A stretch of DNA of 5,455 nt from Candidatus Hecatellales archaeon (GCA_003662305.1 QMXU01000074.1:1-5455), one strand, 5' to 3'; shown: positions 1-4,987, numbered from the stretch's first letter. The notes: generated by a model from the letters alone, not told the origin. Translations and numbers: made by a program.

Positions 1-35
1 AGTAAGAAACCGGATTTTCGGGGGCTGTAAGCGTA

Positions 36-62
36 AAAATTTATATTTATGTGTATTTTCAC
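36..62 (+). promoter_or_regulatory. Promoter of the mrp gene with GTG-N6-CAC element
   Basis: An A-rich BRE-like stretch (35-39) leads into an archaeal TATA box (TTTATATTTA, 40-49). One base later comes GTGTATTTTCAC (51-62), an inverted repeat with three-base GTG/CAC arms. Transcription should start near position 70, leaving a leader of about 110 bases before the GTG at 181. The 12-mer lies in the same place, relative to the TATA box, as similar 12-mers in the promoters at 1483-1503, 2106-2128 and 5005-5025. It is the weakest of the four in its inner bases. The TATA assignment is read from the sequence; regulation is inferred. Confidence 0.6.
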
Positions 63-69
63 AGAACAA

Positions 70-167
70 GGGGGCTGGCAAACTTCCCCCCAGCCCTGCA
101 GCCAAGCTAAGCGAAAGATGTATTAGCCCTGTGCTCGCTTTAGAGGTAAACTAAACAAGTTTGCCGG
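70..167 (+). other. Possible folded 5' leader of mrp mRNA
   Basis: The leader contains nested complementary segments. CTGGCAAACTT (75-85) can pair with AAGTTTGCCGG (157-167) over 11 positions with one G-U. Inside it, CTAAGCGA (107-114) can pair with TCGCTTTAG (135-143) with one bulged base. A competing local hairpin pairs GGGCTGG (72-78) with CCAGCCC (90-96) and would exclude the long-range stem. ATG-TAT-TAG at 118-126 forms a two-codon start-stop frame in the apical region. It matches no riboswitch or tRNA that I recognise, so a regulatory role is only a possibility. Confidence 0.3.
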
Positions 168-180
168 GAAGGGTTCAGCG

Positions 181-1023
181 GTGGAACGTAAGCCCGTTGA
201 AGAGCAATACAAAATCCTCCAGCAACGGATAGAGGCGTCCATGGCTAAAGTTAAACGTAAACTCGTAATTCTAAGCGGGAAAGGAGGAGTTGGGAAGAGC
301 ACCGTAACTGCCAACACGGCTATGGCCTTAGCCGCCAAGTACGGCCCGGAAACCACTGGAATCTTAGACGCTGACATCACAGGGCCCAGCATACCTAAAA
401 TGCTTGGGATTAGAGGTGAAAAGCTTCAAGCTGGGCCTCCAGGAGTTTTCCCAGCCATAGGCCCCATGGGCGTGAAAGTGGTGTCCATGGATTTCCTGCT
501 TCCAAGCGATGAAACACCTGTAATCTGGAGGGGCCCCTTAAAATCCTCAGCTATCAGGCAGTTCCTAGGCGAAATCGTCTGGGGGAAGCTTGAGTATTTG
601 CTTATTGACCTTCCTCCCGGAACTGGAGATGAAGCCTTAACCGTCATGCAGAGCATACCTAAAGTCGACGGCACGGTGATAGTTACAATACCGTCTGAAG
701 TCTCCGAGCTGGTGGTTAAAAAGGCAATAGAGTTCGCAAGGAAGCTTAACGCTCCGGTTATAGGAATAATAGAGAACATGGCAGGGTTCGTATGCCCGAA
801 ATGCGGGGCAACCTACGACGTTTTAAGGTCTGGAGCTGGAAGACGGATAGCTCAGCAGACAGGAATCAAACTGCTGGGAACCATACCGTTAGACCCCACG
901 GTCAGCGAAGCCTCAGACCTTGGAAAGCCGATAGTAGCCTCAAACCCGAACCATCCAATCGCGAAAACCTTCATGAAAATCTCCGAGGAAATAGACAGAA
1001 TCCTCAAGGGAGAACAGGCTTAA
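181..1023 (+). CDS. Mrp/NBP35 (ApbC)-family iron-sulfur cluster carrier ATPase
   Basis: Cytosolic P-loop NTPase of 280 residues, the usual length for archaeal Mrp/NBP35. Family members bind a [4Fe-4S] cluster at the dimer interface and pass it to apoproteins in an ATP-dependent way. Visible motifs are the deviant Walker A GKGGVGKST (33-41), switch I DADITGPSIP (63-72), switch II DLPPGTGDE (143-151) and the cluster-binding C205-P-K-C208. The GTG at 181 is preferred because archaeal homologues carry a helical lead-in of about 20-30 residues before the P-loop. ATG 241 has a better ribosome site (GAGG, 232-235) but would remove that lead-in. There is no fused NifX domain, unlike the Desulfovibrio ORP-operon Mrp. 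It is transcribed towards, and ends 19 bases from, the DUF134 gene. The family is secure; the client protein is unknown. Confidence 0.95.
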   Translation: MERKPVEEQYKILQQRIEASMAKVKRKLVILSGKGGVGKSTVTANTAMALAAKYGPETTGILDADITGPSIPKMLGIRGEKLQAGPPGVFPAIGPMGVKVVSMDFLLPSDETPVIWRGPLKSSAIRQFLGEIVWGKLEYLLIDLPPGTGDEALTVMQSIPKVDGTVIVTIPSEVSELVVKKAIEFARKLNAPVIGIIENMAGFVCPKCGATYDVLRSGAGRRIAQQTGIKLLGTIPLDPTVSEASDLGKPIVASNPNHPIAKTFMKISEEIDRILKGEQA

Positions 1024-1034
1024 GCCACGACATG

Positions 1035-1039
1035 AAAAA
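1035..1039 (-). terminator. Possible short T-tract terminator of DUF134 gene
   Basis: Five consecutive T residues on the minus strand lie just past the DUF134 stop codon, in the 19-base gap between the convergent genes. This is short for an archaeal terminator, so the call is weak. Confidence 0.3.
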
Positions 1040-1042
1040 CGG

Positions 1043-1360
1043 CTACTCAGCTATTACAACTCTTCTTCTTTCAGCCAAGGCTGCAGCCAGCTTTCGCCTA
1101 GAATTTTCCAGGCAGCGCCACAGGGTTCCCCTGGAAATCCCCATCCGTTTAGCCGCCTCCTCTTGGGTTAACCCTTCATAGAAAACCAGCCTGAAAGCTT
1201 CCAGCTCGTCGTAGCTTAAAAGGATTGGAGGACCTCTCTCAGGCATGCGCATTCCGTCGAGGGTTAGGGGAACCATCTGGAAGCCCCTAGGCTCAAACCC
1301 TATGGTTCTGGGCTTCATAGGCCTTCCAGGCCCAGCCCACCGCTTACACCACTTCCACAC
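1043..1360 (-). CDS. DUF134-family helix-turn-helix DNA-binding protein
   Basis: Predicted transcription factor of 105 residues, matching the DUF134 (COG1342) pattern. It has an N-terminal basic G-R-P-x-K-P-R segment (12-18), the L-S-Y-D-E-L-E-A-F-R-L signature (48-58), and a sigma-70 region-4-like helix-turn-helix, GLTQEEAAKRMGIS then RGTLWRCLENSRRKL (63-91). GTG at 1360 is chosen because AGGTGGT (1365-1371) lies 4 bases upstream and the extra residues include the family's basic G-R-P-x-K-P-R stretch. ATG 1318 would cut into that stretch. The first eight residues hold three Trp and one Cys. DUF134 genes are commonly found beside NifX-like and MinD-ferredoxin genes, as here. It is therefore the best local candidate to regulate this module and possibly itself, but no target has been shown from sequence alone. 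Confidence 0.9.
   Translation of the reverse strand: MWKWCKRWAGPGRPMKPRTIGFEPRGFQMVPLTLDGMRMPERGPPILLSYDELEAFRLVFYEGLTQEEAAKRMGISRGTLWRCLENSRRKLAAALAERRRVVIAE
1061..1073 (+). terminator. Possible T-tract terminator of mrp
   Basis: A pyrimidine-rich run, TCTTCTTCTTTC, begins 37 bases after the mrp stop. It lies inside the convergent DUF134 gene. Archaeal RNA polymerase often stops at such U-rich tracts, but this one is interrupted by C and has no clear hairpin. Confidence 0.3.
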
Positions 1361-1397
1361 TTAAACCACCTTTCACCCGGAGGGCTTTAAGGGTTCA

Positions 1398-1434
1398 AGG
1401 CTAACGATGTTCACATTATGATAACGTTTAGCCT
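1398..1434. repeat. Imperfect inverted repeat upstream of DUF134 gene
   Basis: AGGCTAACG (1398-1406) and CGTTTAGCCT (1425-1434) are complementary apart from one extra T. They are separated by 18 bases that include a smaller palindrome, ATGTTCACAT (1407-1416). The element lies in the untranslated region 38-74 bases upstream of the DUF134 start. It could be an operator or an RNA hairpin. Confidence 0.35.
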
Positions 1435-1482
1435 CAGCTGGGATTTTAAAGTTTCATGAGCAAGCCCCTTCGAAGCTGACGG

Positions 1483-1503
1483 ATGCAAAAGCACAGTTAA
1501 AAA
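1483..1503 (-). promoter_or_regulatory. Putative DUF134 promoter with GTGC-N4-GCAT element
   Basis: Reading the minus strand, TTTTTAAC (1503-1496) could serve as a weak TATA box. It is followed after one base by GTGCTTTTGCAT (1494-1483), which matches GTGC-N4-GCAC at 7 of 8 arm positions. The T-run is shared with the terminator of the preceding gene. Transcription from here would give a leader of roughly 110 bases. An alternative TATA-like stretch, CTTTAAAAT (minus strand, about 1443-1451), lies nearer the gene and lacks the 12-mer, so which one is used is uncertain. Confidence 0.4.
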
Positions 1504-1526
1504 GAGGAAGAAGATTATTCTTCTCC
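1497..1526 (-). terminator. Hairpin plus T-tract terminator of the NifX-fusion gene
   Basis: On the minus strand an 8-bp stem, with one G-U pair and a 4-base loop (arms 1519-1526 and 1507-1514), spans the stop codon of the 1515-2087 gene. It is followed by CTCTTTTT (1506-1499). Hairpin and T-run together resemble an intrinsic terminator, and a pyrimidine-rich tract alone would already suit archaeal termination. Confidence 0.6.
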
Positions 1527-2087
1527 TTTAAGCTCCCTAAGCCTTCGCTTAACCTCTTCAAGCTGGCTCTTTAAGCTTTCCATTTGGGCTTCTAAAATTG
1601 ATATTTCCTCTTCTCTGGACGGAGGAGACGGCATTGGAACCGGGGGCATACCTCTGCCCATACCAGCTCCCATACCTCTGCCCATGCCTAATCCTCTACC
1701 CATCCCCATACCCATCCCCATACCTCTGCCCACACTCATAGGGGACGAGCCCGCAACGGGTGTAAGCCTGCCAGCCCGATAGGCTTCAACGGCCTCCCTA
1801 ACTGTTCCAAAGGCTCCTGTGAAAATCTGGATTCCAGCTGACGCTAGGACCTGATAGGCGTTTGGACCCACGTTCCCGGTTATTACAGCTATAACGCCTT
1901 TATTTGCCACCATCTGAGCTGTTTGGATGCCTGCTCCGCTGGGAGCCATAACAGAAGGGTTTGCTACGGCTTCAAGCAGCTTCATGGAGTCCACATCCAC
2001 TATCAGCAGGTACGCGCATCTTCCAAATCTGGGGTCAACTGGAGCGTTTAAGTCTGCACCAGTTGCACTTACACATATTTTTGGCAT
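1515..2087 (-). CDS. NifX/NifB-family protein with Gly-Met-Arg repeat and coiled-coil tail
   Basis: This 190-residue protein has three parts. Residues 1-112 form a dinitrogenase iron-molybdenum cofactor biosynthesis (PF02579, NifX-like) domain, recognised by the D-P-R-F-G-R motif at 18-23, a V-I-T-G-N-V-G-P-N-A segment near 68-77 and T-V-R-E-A-V-E-A-Y (95-103). Residues 117-153 are low complexity, with glycine at every second position from 120 to 146, mostly alternating with Met and Arg. Residues 157-187 form a charged heptad coiled coil. The domain normally binds metal clusters non-covalently; only Cys5 and Cys24 are present. Ordinary family members end near residue 110-125, so the tail is an addition. 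The coil resembles both coils of the 4303-4734 protein, suggesting that the two associate. The gene follows the second MinD ATPase by 42 bases and has its own promoter. ATG 2087 has only a weak ribosome site (GGCGGGAT), fitting a very short leader. Confidence 0.9.
   Translation of the reverse strand: MPKICVSATGADLNAPVDPRFGRCAYLLIVDVDSMKLLEAVANPSVMAPSGAGIQTAQMVANKGVIAVITGNVGPNAYQVLASAGIQIFTGAFGTVREAVEAYRAGRLTPVAGSSPMSVGRGMGMGMGMGRGLGMGRGMGAGMGRGMPPVPMPSPPSREEEISILEAQMESLKSQLEEVKRRLRELKGEE
1647..1732. repeat. Short tandem repeats coding for the Gly-Met-Arg tract
   Basis: CATACCTCTGCCCA occurs three times without change (1647-1660, 1671-1684, 1719-1732). CATCCCCATACC occurs twice in direct tandem (1701-1712 and 1713-1724). 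They encode the M-G-R-G-M and M-G-M-G units of the gene at 1515-2087. Perfect identity at the DNA level points to recent repeat expansion and suggests length variation between strains. Confidence 0.85.
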
Positions 2088-2105
2088 TTATATCCCGCCA
2101 GAGTA

Positions 2106-2128
2106 ATGTACTTTAGCACATAATAAGT
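2106..2128 (-). promoter_or_regulatory. Promoter of the NifX-fusion gene with GTGC-N4-GTAC element
   Basis: On the minus strand ACTTATTA (2128-2121) is a plausible TATA box preceded by an A-rich BRE-like stretch. One base later comes GTGCTAAAGTAC (2119-2108), inside a 16-bp imperfect palindrome, ATGTGC-TAAA-GTACAT. The predicted start near 2095-2098 leaves a leader of about ten bases before ATG 2087. The TATA region lies immediately next to the stop codon of the upstream ATPase gene (2130-2132). Confidence 0.55.
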
Positions 2129-2129
2129 T

Positions 2130-3014
2130 TTACCCCAACCCTGTAAGAGACTTCACCCTACCCCAGAGCTTTCTAAGCTCCTCAGAAGCCTTACACCGGG
2201 GAGCATACTCGACAACAGGTTTCCTGCCAGCTGCAGCCTCAGCTACGGTTCCGTCGAAAGCAATTTTACCCACCAGCTCCAAGCCCTCGTTAAAGCAGAA
2301 AACCGAAATTTCCTCTGAAACCTTAGGATTAACATTCCACATGTTAACAGCCACCATAGGCTTAACCTCCTTGAAGTGGCGGACAAGCTCTAAGATGCGG
2401 CGGAGGTCGTGGAGCCCTGAAACCGTGGGTTCAGCCACCAGCAGGGCGAAGTCTACACCCGTAATAGAAGATATAACAGGGCATCCTATCCCGGGAGGAC
2501 CATCTGAAAGAATAATCTGCCCTCCTCTTTCAGCCGCAACCTGCCTAGCCCTATAGCGTACTAGGGTCACAAGCTTTCCTGAGTTCGCCTCTCCAGGGTT
2601 AAGCCTAGCATGGATTAAGGGGCCATACCTAGTTTCGGAAGCGTAAAGGCGTCCTGAGTCTCTATCCTTCAGCTTTACGGCTTCAGCAGGGCATAGCTGG
2701 ACGCATACCCCGCAGCCTTCGCAGAGCAACTCGTCCACCTTAAACTCTTTTATGGCCTTAAACCTGCAGTTTTCCTCGCAAACCATGCACCGAGTGCACT
2801 TTTCCAAGTCTATACTGGCAACCTTCGAGCCGGAGAAGGCTTCCTCACGCCTAGCTTCGGGGTTTAGAAGCAGAGGGAGGTTTGAGGCTTCAACGTCGCA
2901 GTCGGCTAGGGTAAGCTTTAGGCCGGCTTTGGAGGCTAGGGCTGCCAGCGAAGCCGTTATAGAAGTTTTGCCTGTTCCTCCTTTGCCGCTGACCACCACA
3001 AGCTCCTTAATCAT
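2130..3014 (-). CDS. MinD-superfamily ATPase with inserted 2x[4Fe-4S] ferredoxin domain (second copy)
   Basis: A 294-residue cytosolic P-loop ATPase of the COG1149 type. The deviant Walker A is GKGGTGKTS (10-18), followed by D38-C-D-V-E-A-S-N and switch II D171-G-P-P-G-I-G-C178-P. Between the first two lies a bacterial-type ferredoxin insert with two complete C-x2-C-x2-C-x3-C sets: Cys 73, 76, 79, 83 and Cys 98, 101, 104, 108. These should bind two [4Fe-4S] clusters. Its partner (3018-3851) is a paralogue, and the two start/stop signals are only 3 bases apart with GAGGG (3022-3026) inside the upstream gene's end, so translation is probably coupled. Paired MinD-ferredoxin ATPases of this kind occur in the Desulfovibrio orp operon. 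ATP-driven assembly or delivery of a metal-sulfur cluster to the NifX-like neighbours is an inference from this context. Confidence 0.93.
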   Translation of the reverse strand: MIKELVVVSGKGGTGKTSITASLAALASKAGLKLTLADCDVEASNLPLLLNPEARREEAFSGSKVASIDLEKCTRCMVCEENCRFKAIKEFKVDELLCEGCGVCVQLCPAEAVKLKDRDSGRLYASETRYGPLIHARLNPGEANSGKLVTLVRYRARQVAAERGGQIILSDGPPGIGCPVISSITGVDFALLVAEPTVSGLHDLRRILELVRHFKEVKPMVAVNMWNVNPKVSEEISVFCFNEGLELVGKIAFDGTVAEAAAGRKPVVEYAPRCKASEELRKLWGRVKSLTGLG

Positions 3015-3017
3015 GCT

Positions 3018-3851
3018 TCAACCCTCTTGAAGACTTCGGAAGACTTCCCTGAATTTCTCCTTCCACTCCGGCATAGCCTTGACGAAGGGCACCCCCTTCG
3101 AGTAGAACTCAGCAATCCTCCGGCTGTAGGGTATCTCCATTAGAACAGGTATGCCCTCCCTCCGGCAGAAGTCGTAGACGCTGTTTCCCCCGAGGCCCGC
3201 CCTGTTAACTATCACGCTGAAGCGGAGGTTAAGCCTCCTGGCCACATCAACCATTAGGGCTAGGTCGTGGAGGCCCATGGGGGTGGGCTCGGTTACCAGC
3301 AGCAGACGGTCTACCCCCCGGATGGAAGCCACCACAGGGCAGGAAGCCCCCGGAGGAACATCGATTATAACCGTTCCCTTGGGGTTAGCCTCAGCTCTAA
3401 CAGCCTCAACAACAGGGATAGGCCTGGGCTCCCCTACGTTCAGAACGCCGTAGACCAGGCTTAAGCCTCCTTCAGCCCTGCAGCCTTTCACCACTCCTAC
3501 AGTCCTTTCCACCTCTACTATGGCTTCAGCAGGGCATACCAGCTTACATCCTCCGCAGCTGTGGCATAGCTCCTGGAAGAAGAGCAGCCTCTTTGGAAGC
3601 TGGGCTATGGCGTTATACTGGCAGAAGTCGGAGCATTTACCGCATAGAAGACACTTCTCCATGTTGAAGGACGGCATGGAAACCGTTACAGGCTTCTCCC
3701 AGGCCGGCTGATGGGTTAAAAGCAGGTGAACATTAGGCTCCTCCACATCGCAGTCTAATATTTGAACTTCGCCCTCAAGGGAGAGAGCAAGATTCACCGC
3801 TACCGTTGTCTTCCCGCAGCCTCCCTTGCCTCCTGCAACAGCCAGCAGCAA
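3018..3851 (-). CDS. MinD-superfamily ATPase with inserted 2x[4Fe-4S] ferredoxin domain (first copy)
   Basis: A 277-residue paralogue of the next gene. It has Walker A GGKGGCGKTT (7-16), D33-C-D-V-E-E-P-N, the ferredoxin insert with Cys 67, 70, 73, 77 and Cys 96, 99, 102, 106, and switch II D164-V-P-P-G-A-S-C171-P. A cysteine (Cys12) sits inside the P-loop where the paralogue has threonine. The start is TTG at 3851: the frame is closed upstream by a TGA at 3909-3911 and contains no ATG, GTG or other TTG before it, and this start gives the normal short N-terminus. AGGTGC (3861-3866) lies 9 bases upstream. A TTG start may lower output relative to its partner. The two ATPases probably act as a heterodimer, as inferred for other paired family members. 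Confidence 0.93.
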   Translation of the reverse strand: MLLAVAGGKGGCGKTTVAVNLALSLEGEVQILDCDVEEPNVHLLLTHQPAWEKPVTVSMPSFNMEKCLLCGKCSDFCQYNAIAQLPKRLLFFQELCHSCGGCKLVCPAEAIVEVERTVGVVKGCRAEGGLSLVYGVLNVGEPRPIPVVEAVRAEANPKGTVIIDVPPGASCPVVASIRGVDRLLLVTEPTPMGLHDLALMVDVARRLNLRFSVIVNRAGLGGNSVYDFCRREGIPVLMEIPYSRRIAEFYSKGVPFVKAMPEWKEKFREVFRSLQEG

Positions 3852-3892
3852 CCTTGAAGAGCACCTGGAGGAGGCGGACGCTTCACCAGCCT

Positions 3893-4261
3893 TTACAGGC
3901 CCCGATGTTCAGGGCAGGTGGAGCATTCGCCTTGAAACCTTAAAAGCCTTCCAGCTTTAAAATCTTCTATGGCCTCCCTGACGGTTCTGGAATTTCCGCA
4001 GTAGACTTCAACCCCGGAAGCCTTCAGAAGGTTTGCAGCCCTAGGCCCTATGCCTGAGCATATTAGAACGTTCACCTTCCAGTCCTTCAGAACTTCAGCT
4101 GGCAGGGGGCCTCCTCCCATATGCTTCCCTGTGTTAGGCACAACCTCAACTTCGCCTGTTTCAAGCTCCACTAGGGTGAAGGTTGGAGCTCTGCCGAAAT
4201 GCTCTGAGACCTCTTCGTCCAGGCCTCCCCAACCCATCGTTGGCACGCATACTCTAACCAT
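3893..4261 (-). CDS. Small NifX/NifB-family metallocluster-binding protein
   Basis: A single-domain 122-residue protein of the PF02579 family, similar in size to stand-alone archaeal members. Features are the core E-H-F-G-R-A-P (20-26), K-H-M-G-G-G-P-L-P (46-54, a loop often rich in His and Gly in relatives), V-L-I-C-S-G-I-G-P-R-A (65-75) and T-V-R-E-A-I. It ends in C113-S-T-C116-P-E-H119, a plausible metal ligand set that the second NifX protein lacks. Cys68 and Cys88 are further possible ligands. The expected role is to hold or carry an iron- or molybdenum-containing sulfur cluster; the metal cannot be told from sequence. GGGAG (4271-4275) lies 9 bases before ATG 4261. It follows a T-rich terminator-like stretch by a few bases, so it may depend on readthrough from the promoter at 5005-5025. 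No clear TATA box of its own was found. Confidence 0.92.
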   Translation of the reverse strand: MVRVCVPTMGWGGLDEEVSEHFGRAPTFTLVELETGEVEVVPNTGKHMGGGPLPAEVLKDWKVNVLICSGIGPRAANLLKASGVEVYCGNSRTVREAIEDFKAGRLLRFQGECSTCPEHRGL

Positions 4262-4277
4262 TCAAACTCTCTCCCAG

Positions 4278-4297
4278 TAAGAAAAAAGGTAAAAAGA
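4278..4297 (-). terminator. T-rich terminator or attenuator after the DUF5320-like gene
   Basis: On the minus strand, beginning 5 bases after the TGA at 4303, runs of five and six T separated by ACC (TTTTTACCTTTTTT) look like an archaeal U-tract terminator. It stands between the two low-complexity proteins and the NifX/MinD genes. It may therefore set a ratio, with abundant upstream proteins and less of the enzymes. Confidence 0.5.
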
Positions 4298-4302
4298 GGG
4301 GG

Positions 4303-4734
4303 TCAGCCCTGGCCCTTCCTTCCAAGCATCCGTTTAAGCTCAGCTATCCTATTTTCTACGCTTTTGATTTCCTCTTCAAGCTCGCGCTTGTAGTCTTCGA
4401 GGTCTGCTATTTCTTCTTCAGGGGTTGGCGGGGGAGCCATGTATGGGGGAAACGCTGGGAACATTGGAAACGGTGGAAGTTGTGGAGGCTGAGGCTGCTG
4501 AGATGGTTGACCTTGAGGCTGAGATTTAAGCTCTTCAAGCCTCTTTTTGATGACGTCTATCTGCGACTCTAGCATTTGGGCTTGCTGCTCAAGCATTTGT
4601 CTTTCCTGTTCGGCTGTGAAGCTTTGGGGGAACGGTGGAAGGCTGGGGGCGAACCATGAGGGTGTCATAGCCCATCCTGGAAGGCCGGGCATCCATCCTA
4701 TTCTTCTATATCTCCAACCATAGCCGTAACTCAT
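4303..4734 (-). CDS. DUF5320-like protein with two coiled coils and a Pro/Gln linker
   Basis: A 143-residue protein with a Tyr/Trp/Gly-rich N-terminus (1-36), a first coiled coil (about 40-71), a linker of mainly Pro, Gln and Phe (72-103), and a second coiled coil (104-137) with a basic end. The two coils share a pattern ending in R-L/I-x-E-L-K, which is also present in the tail of the NifX fusion. There is no signal peptide, membrane segment or Cys. ATG 4732-4734 is preceded by GGTGGT about 7 bases upstream. That site overlaps the TGG-TGG-TAA end of the preceding gene, so the two are translationally coupled (5-base gap). The DUF5320 assignment rests on the tail pattern and genomic context. 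A structural or scaffolding role for the NifX/MinD proteins is inference. Confidence 0.85.
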   Translation of the reverse strand: MSYGYGWRYRRIGWMPGLPGWAMTPSWFAPSLPPFPQSFTAEQERQMLEQQAQMLESQIDVIKKRLEELKSQPQGQPSQQPQPPQLPPFPMFPAFPPYMAPPPTPEEEIADLEDYKRELEEEIKSVENRIAELKRMLGRKGQG

Positions 4735-4739
4735 TTACT

Positions 4740-4979
4740 TTACCACCAACCATAGGGATAATATCCCCATGGAGGCCTATAAGCCCCCCAGCCAGCGTAG
4801 GGCGCACCGTAACTGTAGGGTGCTCCGTAGCCCCACCAAGGATAGCCTAGAAGCCACCAGCAGGCTCCTCTGCCAAACAGCCATCCGGGTCTTTGCCATG
4901 GTGGAAGGTAGCTGAAGGGACCTCTGCCGGGCCAGGGGCCCCACCATCCTCCACGTCCACCCCATCCGAACCATGCCAT
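4740..4979 (-). CDS. Tryptophan/glycine-rich small protein, no acidic residues
   Basis: A 79-residue protein of very unusual makeup: 15 Trp, 19 Gly, 12 Pro and 10 Tyr, about 70 percent in all. It has five Arg, one Cys, no Lys and no Asp or Glu. The segment R-G-P-F-S-Y-L-P-P-W-Q-R-P-G-W (18-32) looks like the conserved core of small archaeal proteins found next to DUF5320 genes, a resemblance made from memory. The C-terminus is made of Y-G-A-P-Y and G-Y-Y-P-Y units. No hydrophobic run is long or pure enough for a signal peptide or membrane helix. ATG 4979 is chosen over the in-frame GTG 4991 because a near-perfect ribosome site, GAGGTGA, covers 4988-4994. It is the first gene of the minus-strand run and is coupled to the coiled-coil gene downstream. 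Function unknown; aromatic-arginine stickiness suggests an assembly or condensate-forming partner. Confidence 0.8.
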   Translation of the reverse strand: MAWFGWGGRGGWWGPWPGRGPFSYLPPWQRPGWLFGRGACWWLLGYPWWGYGAPYSYGAPYAGWGAYRPPWGYYPYGWW

Positions 4980-4987
4980 TTCTCCTT

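Noticed and set aside
70..180. tRNA or other known structural RNA in the mrp leader (GGGTTCA near 171-177 resembles a T-loop)
   Set aside because: No acceptor, D or anticodon arms can be drawn around it.
241..243. ATG 241 as start of the mrp gene
   Set aside because: It has a good GAGG site, but it would remove the helical lead-in before the P-loop that archaeal homologues usually have. It remains an alternative.
123..779. Minus-strand open frames opposite mrp (123-392 and 426-779)
   Set aside because: They are antisense to a clearly conserved gene and show no family features; codon shadows.
1647..1732. CRISPR array
   Set aside because: The repeats are 12-14 bases, in frame inside a gene and without spacers; they encode the Gly-Met-Arg tract.
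2341..4280. Plus-strand open frames opposite the MinD and NifX genes
   Set aside because: Each lies fully antisense to a conserved protein with intact motifs and has random-looking composition.
4303..4979. Frameshift splitting one ancestral protein into the two genes at 4740-4979 and 4303-4734
   Set aside because: The downstream gene has its own ATG, ribosome site and aromatic-rich N-terminus, and the upstream one ends cleanly. Ordinary coupled genes explain it better, though an ancestral fission cannot be excluded.
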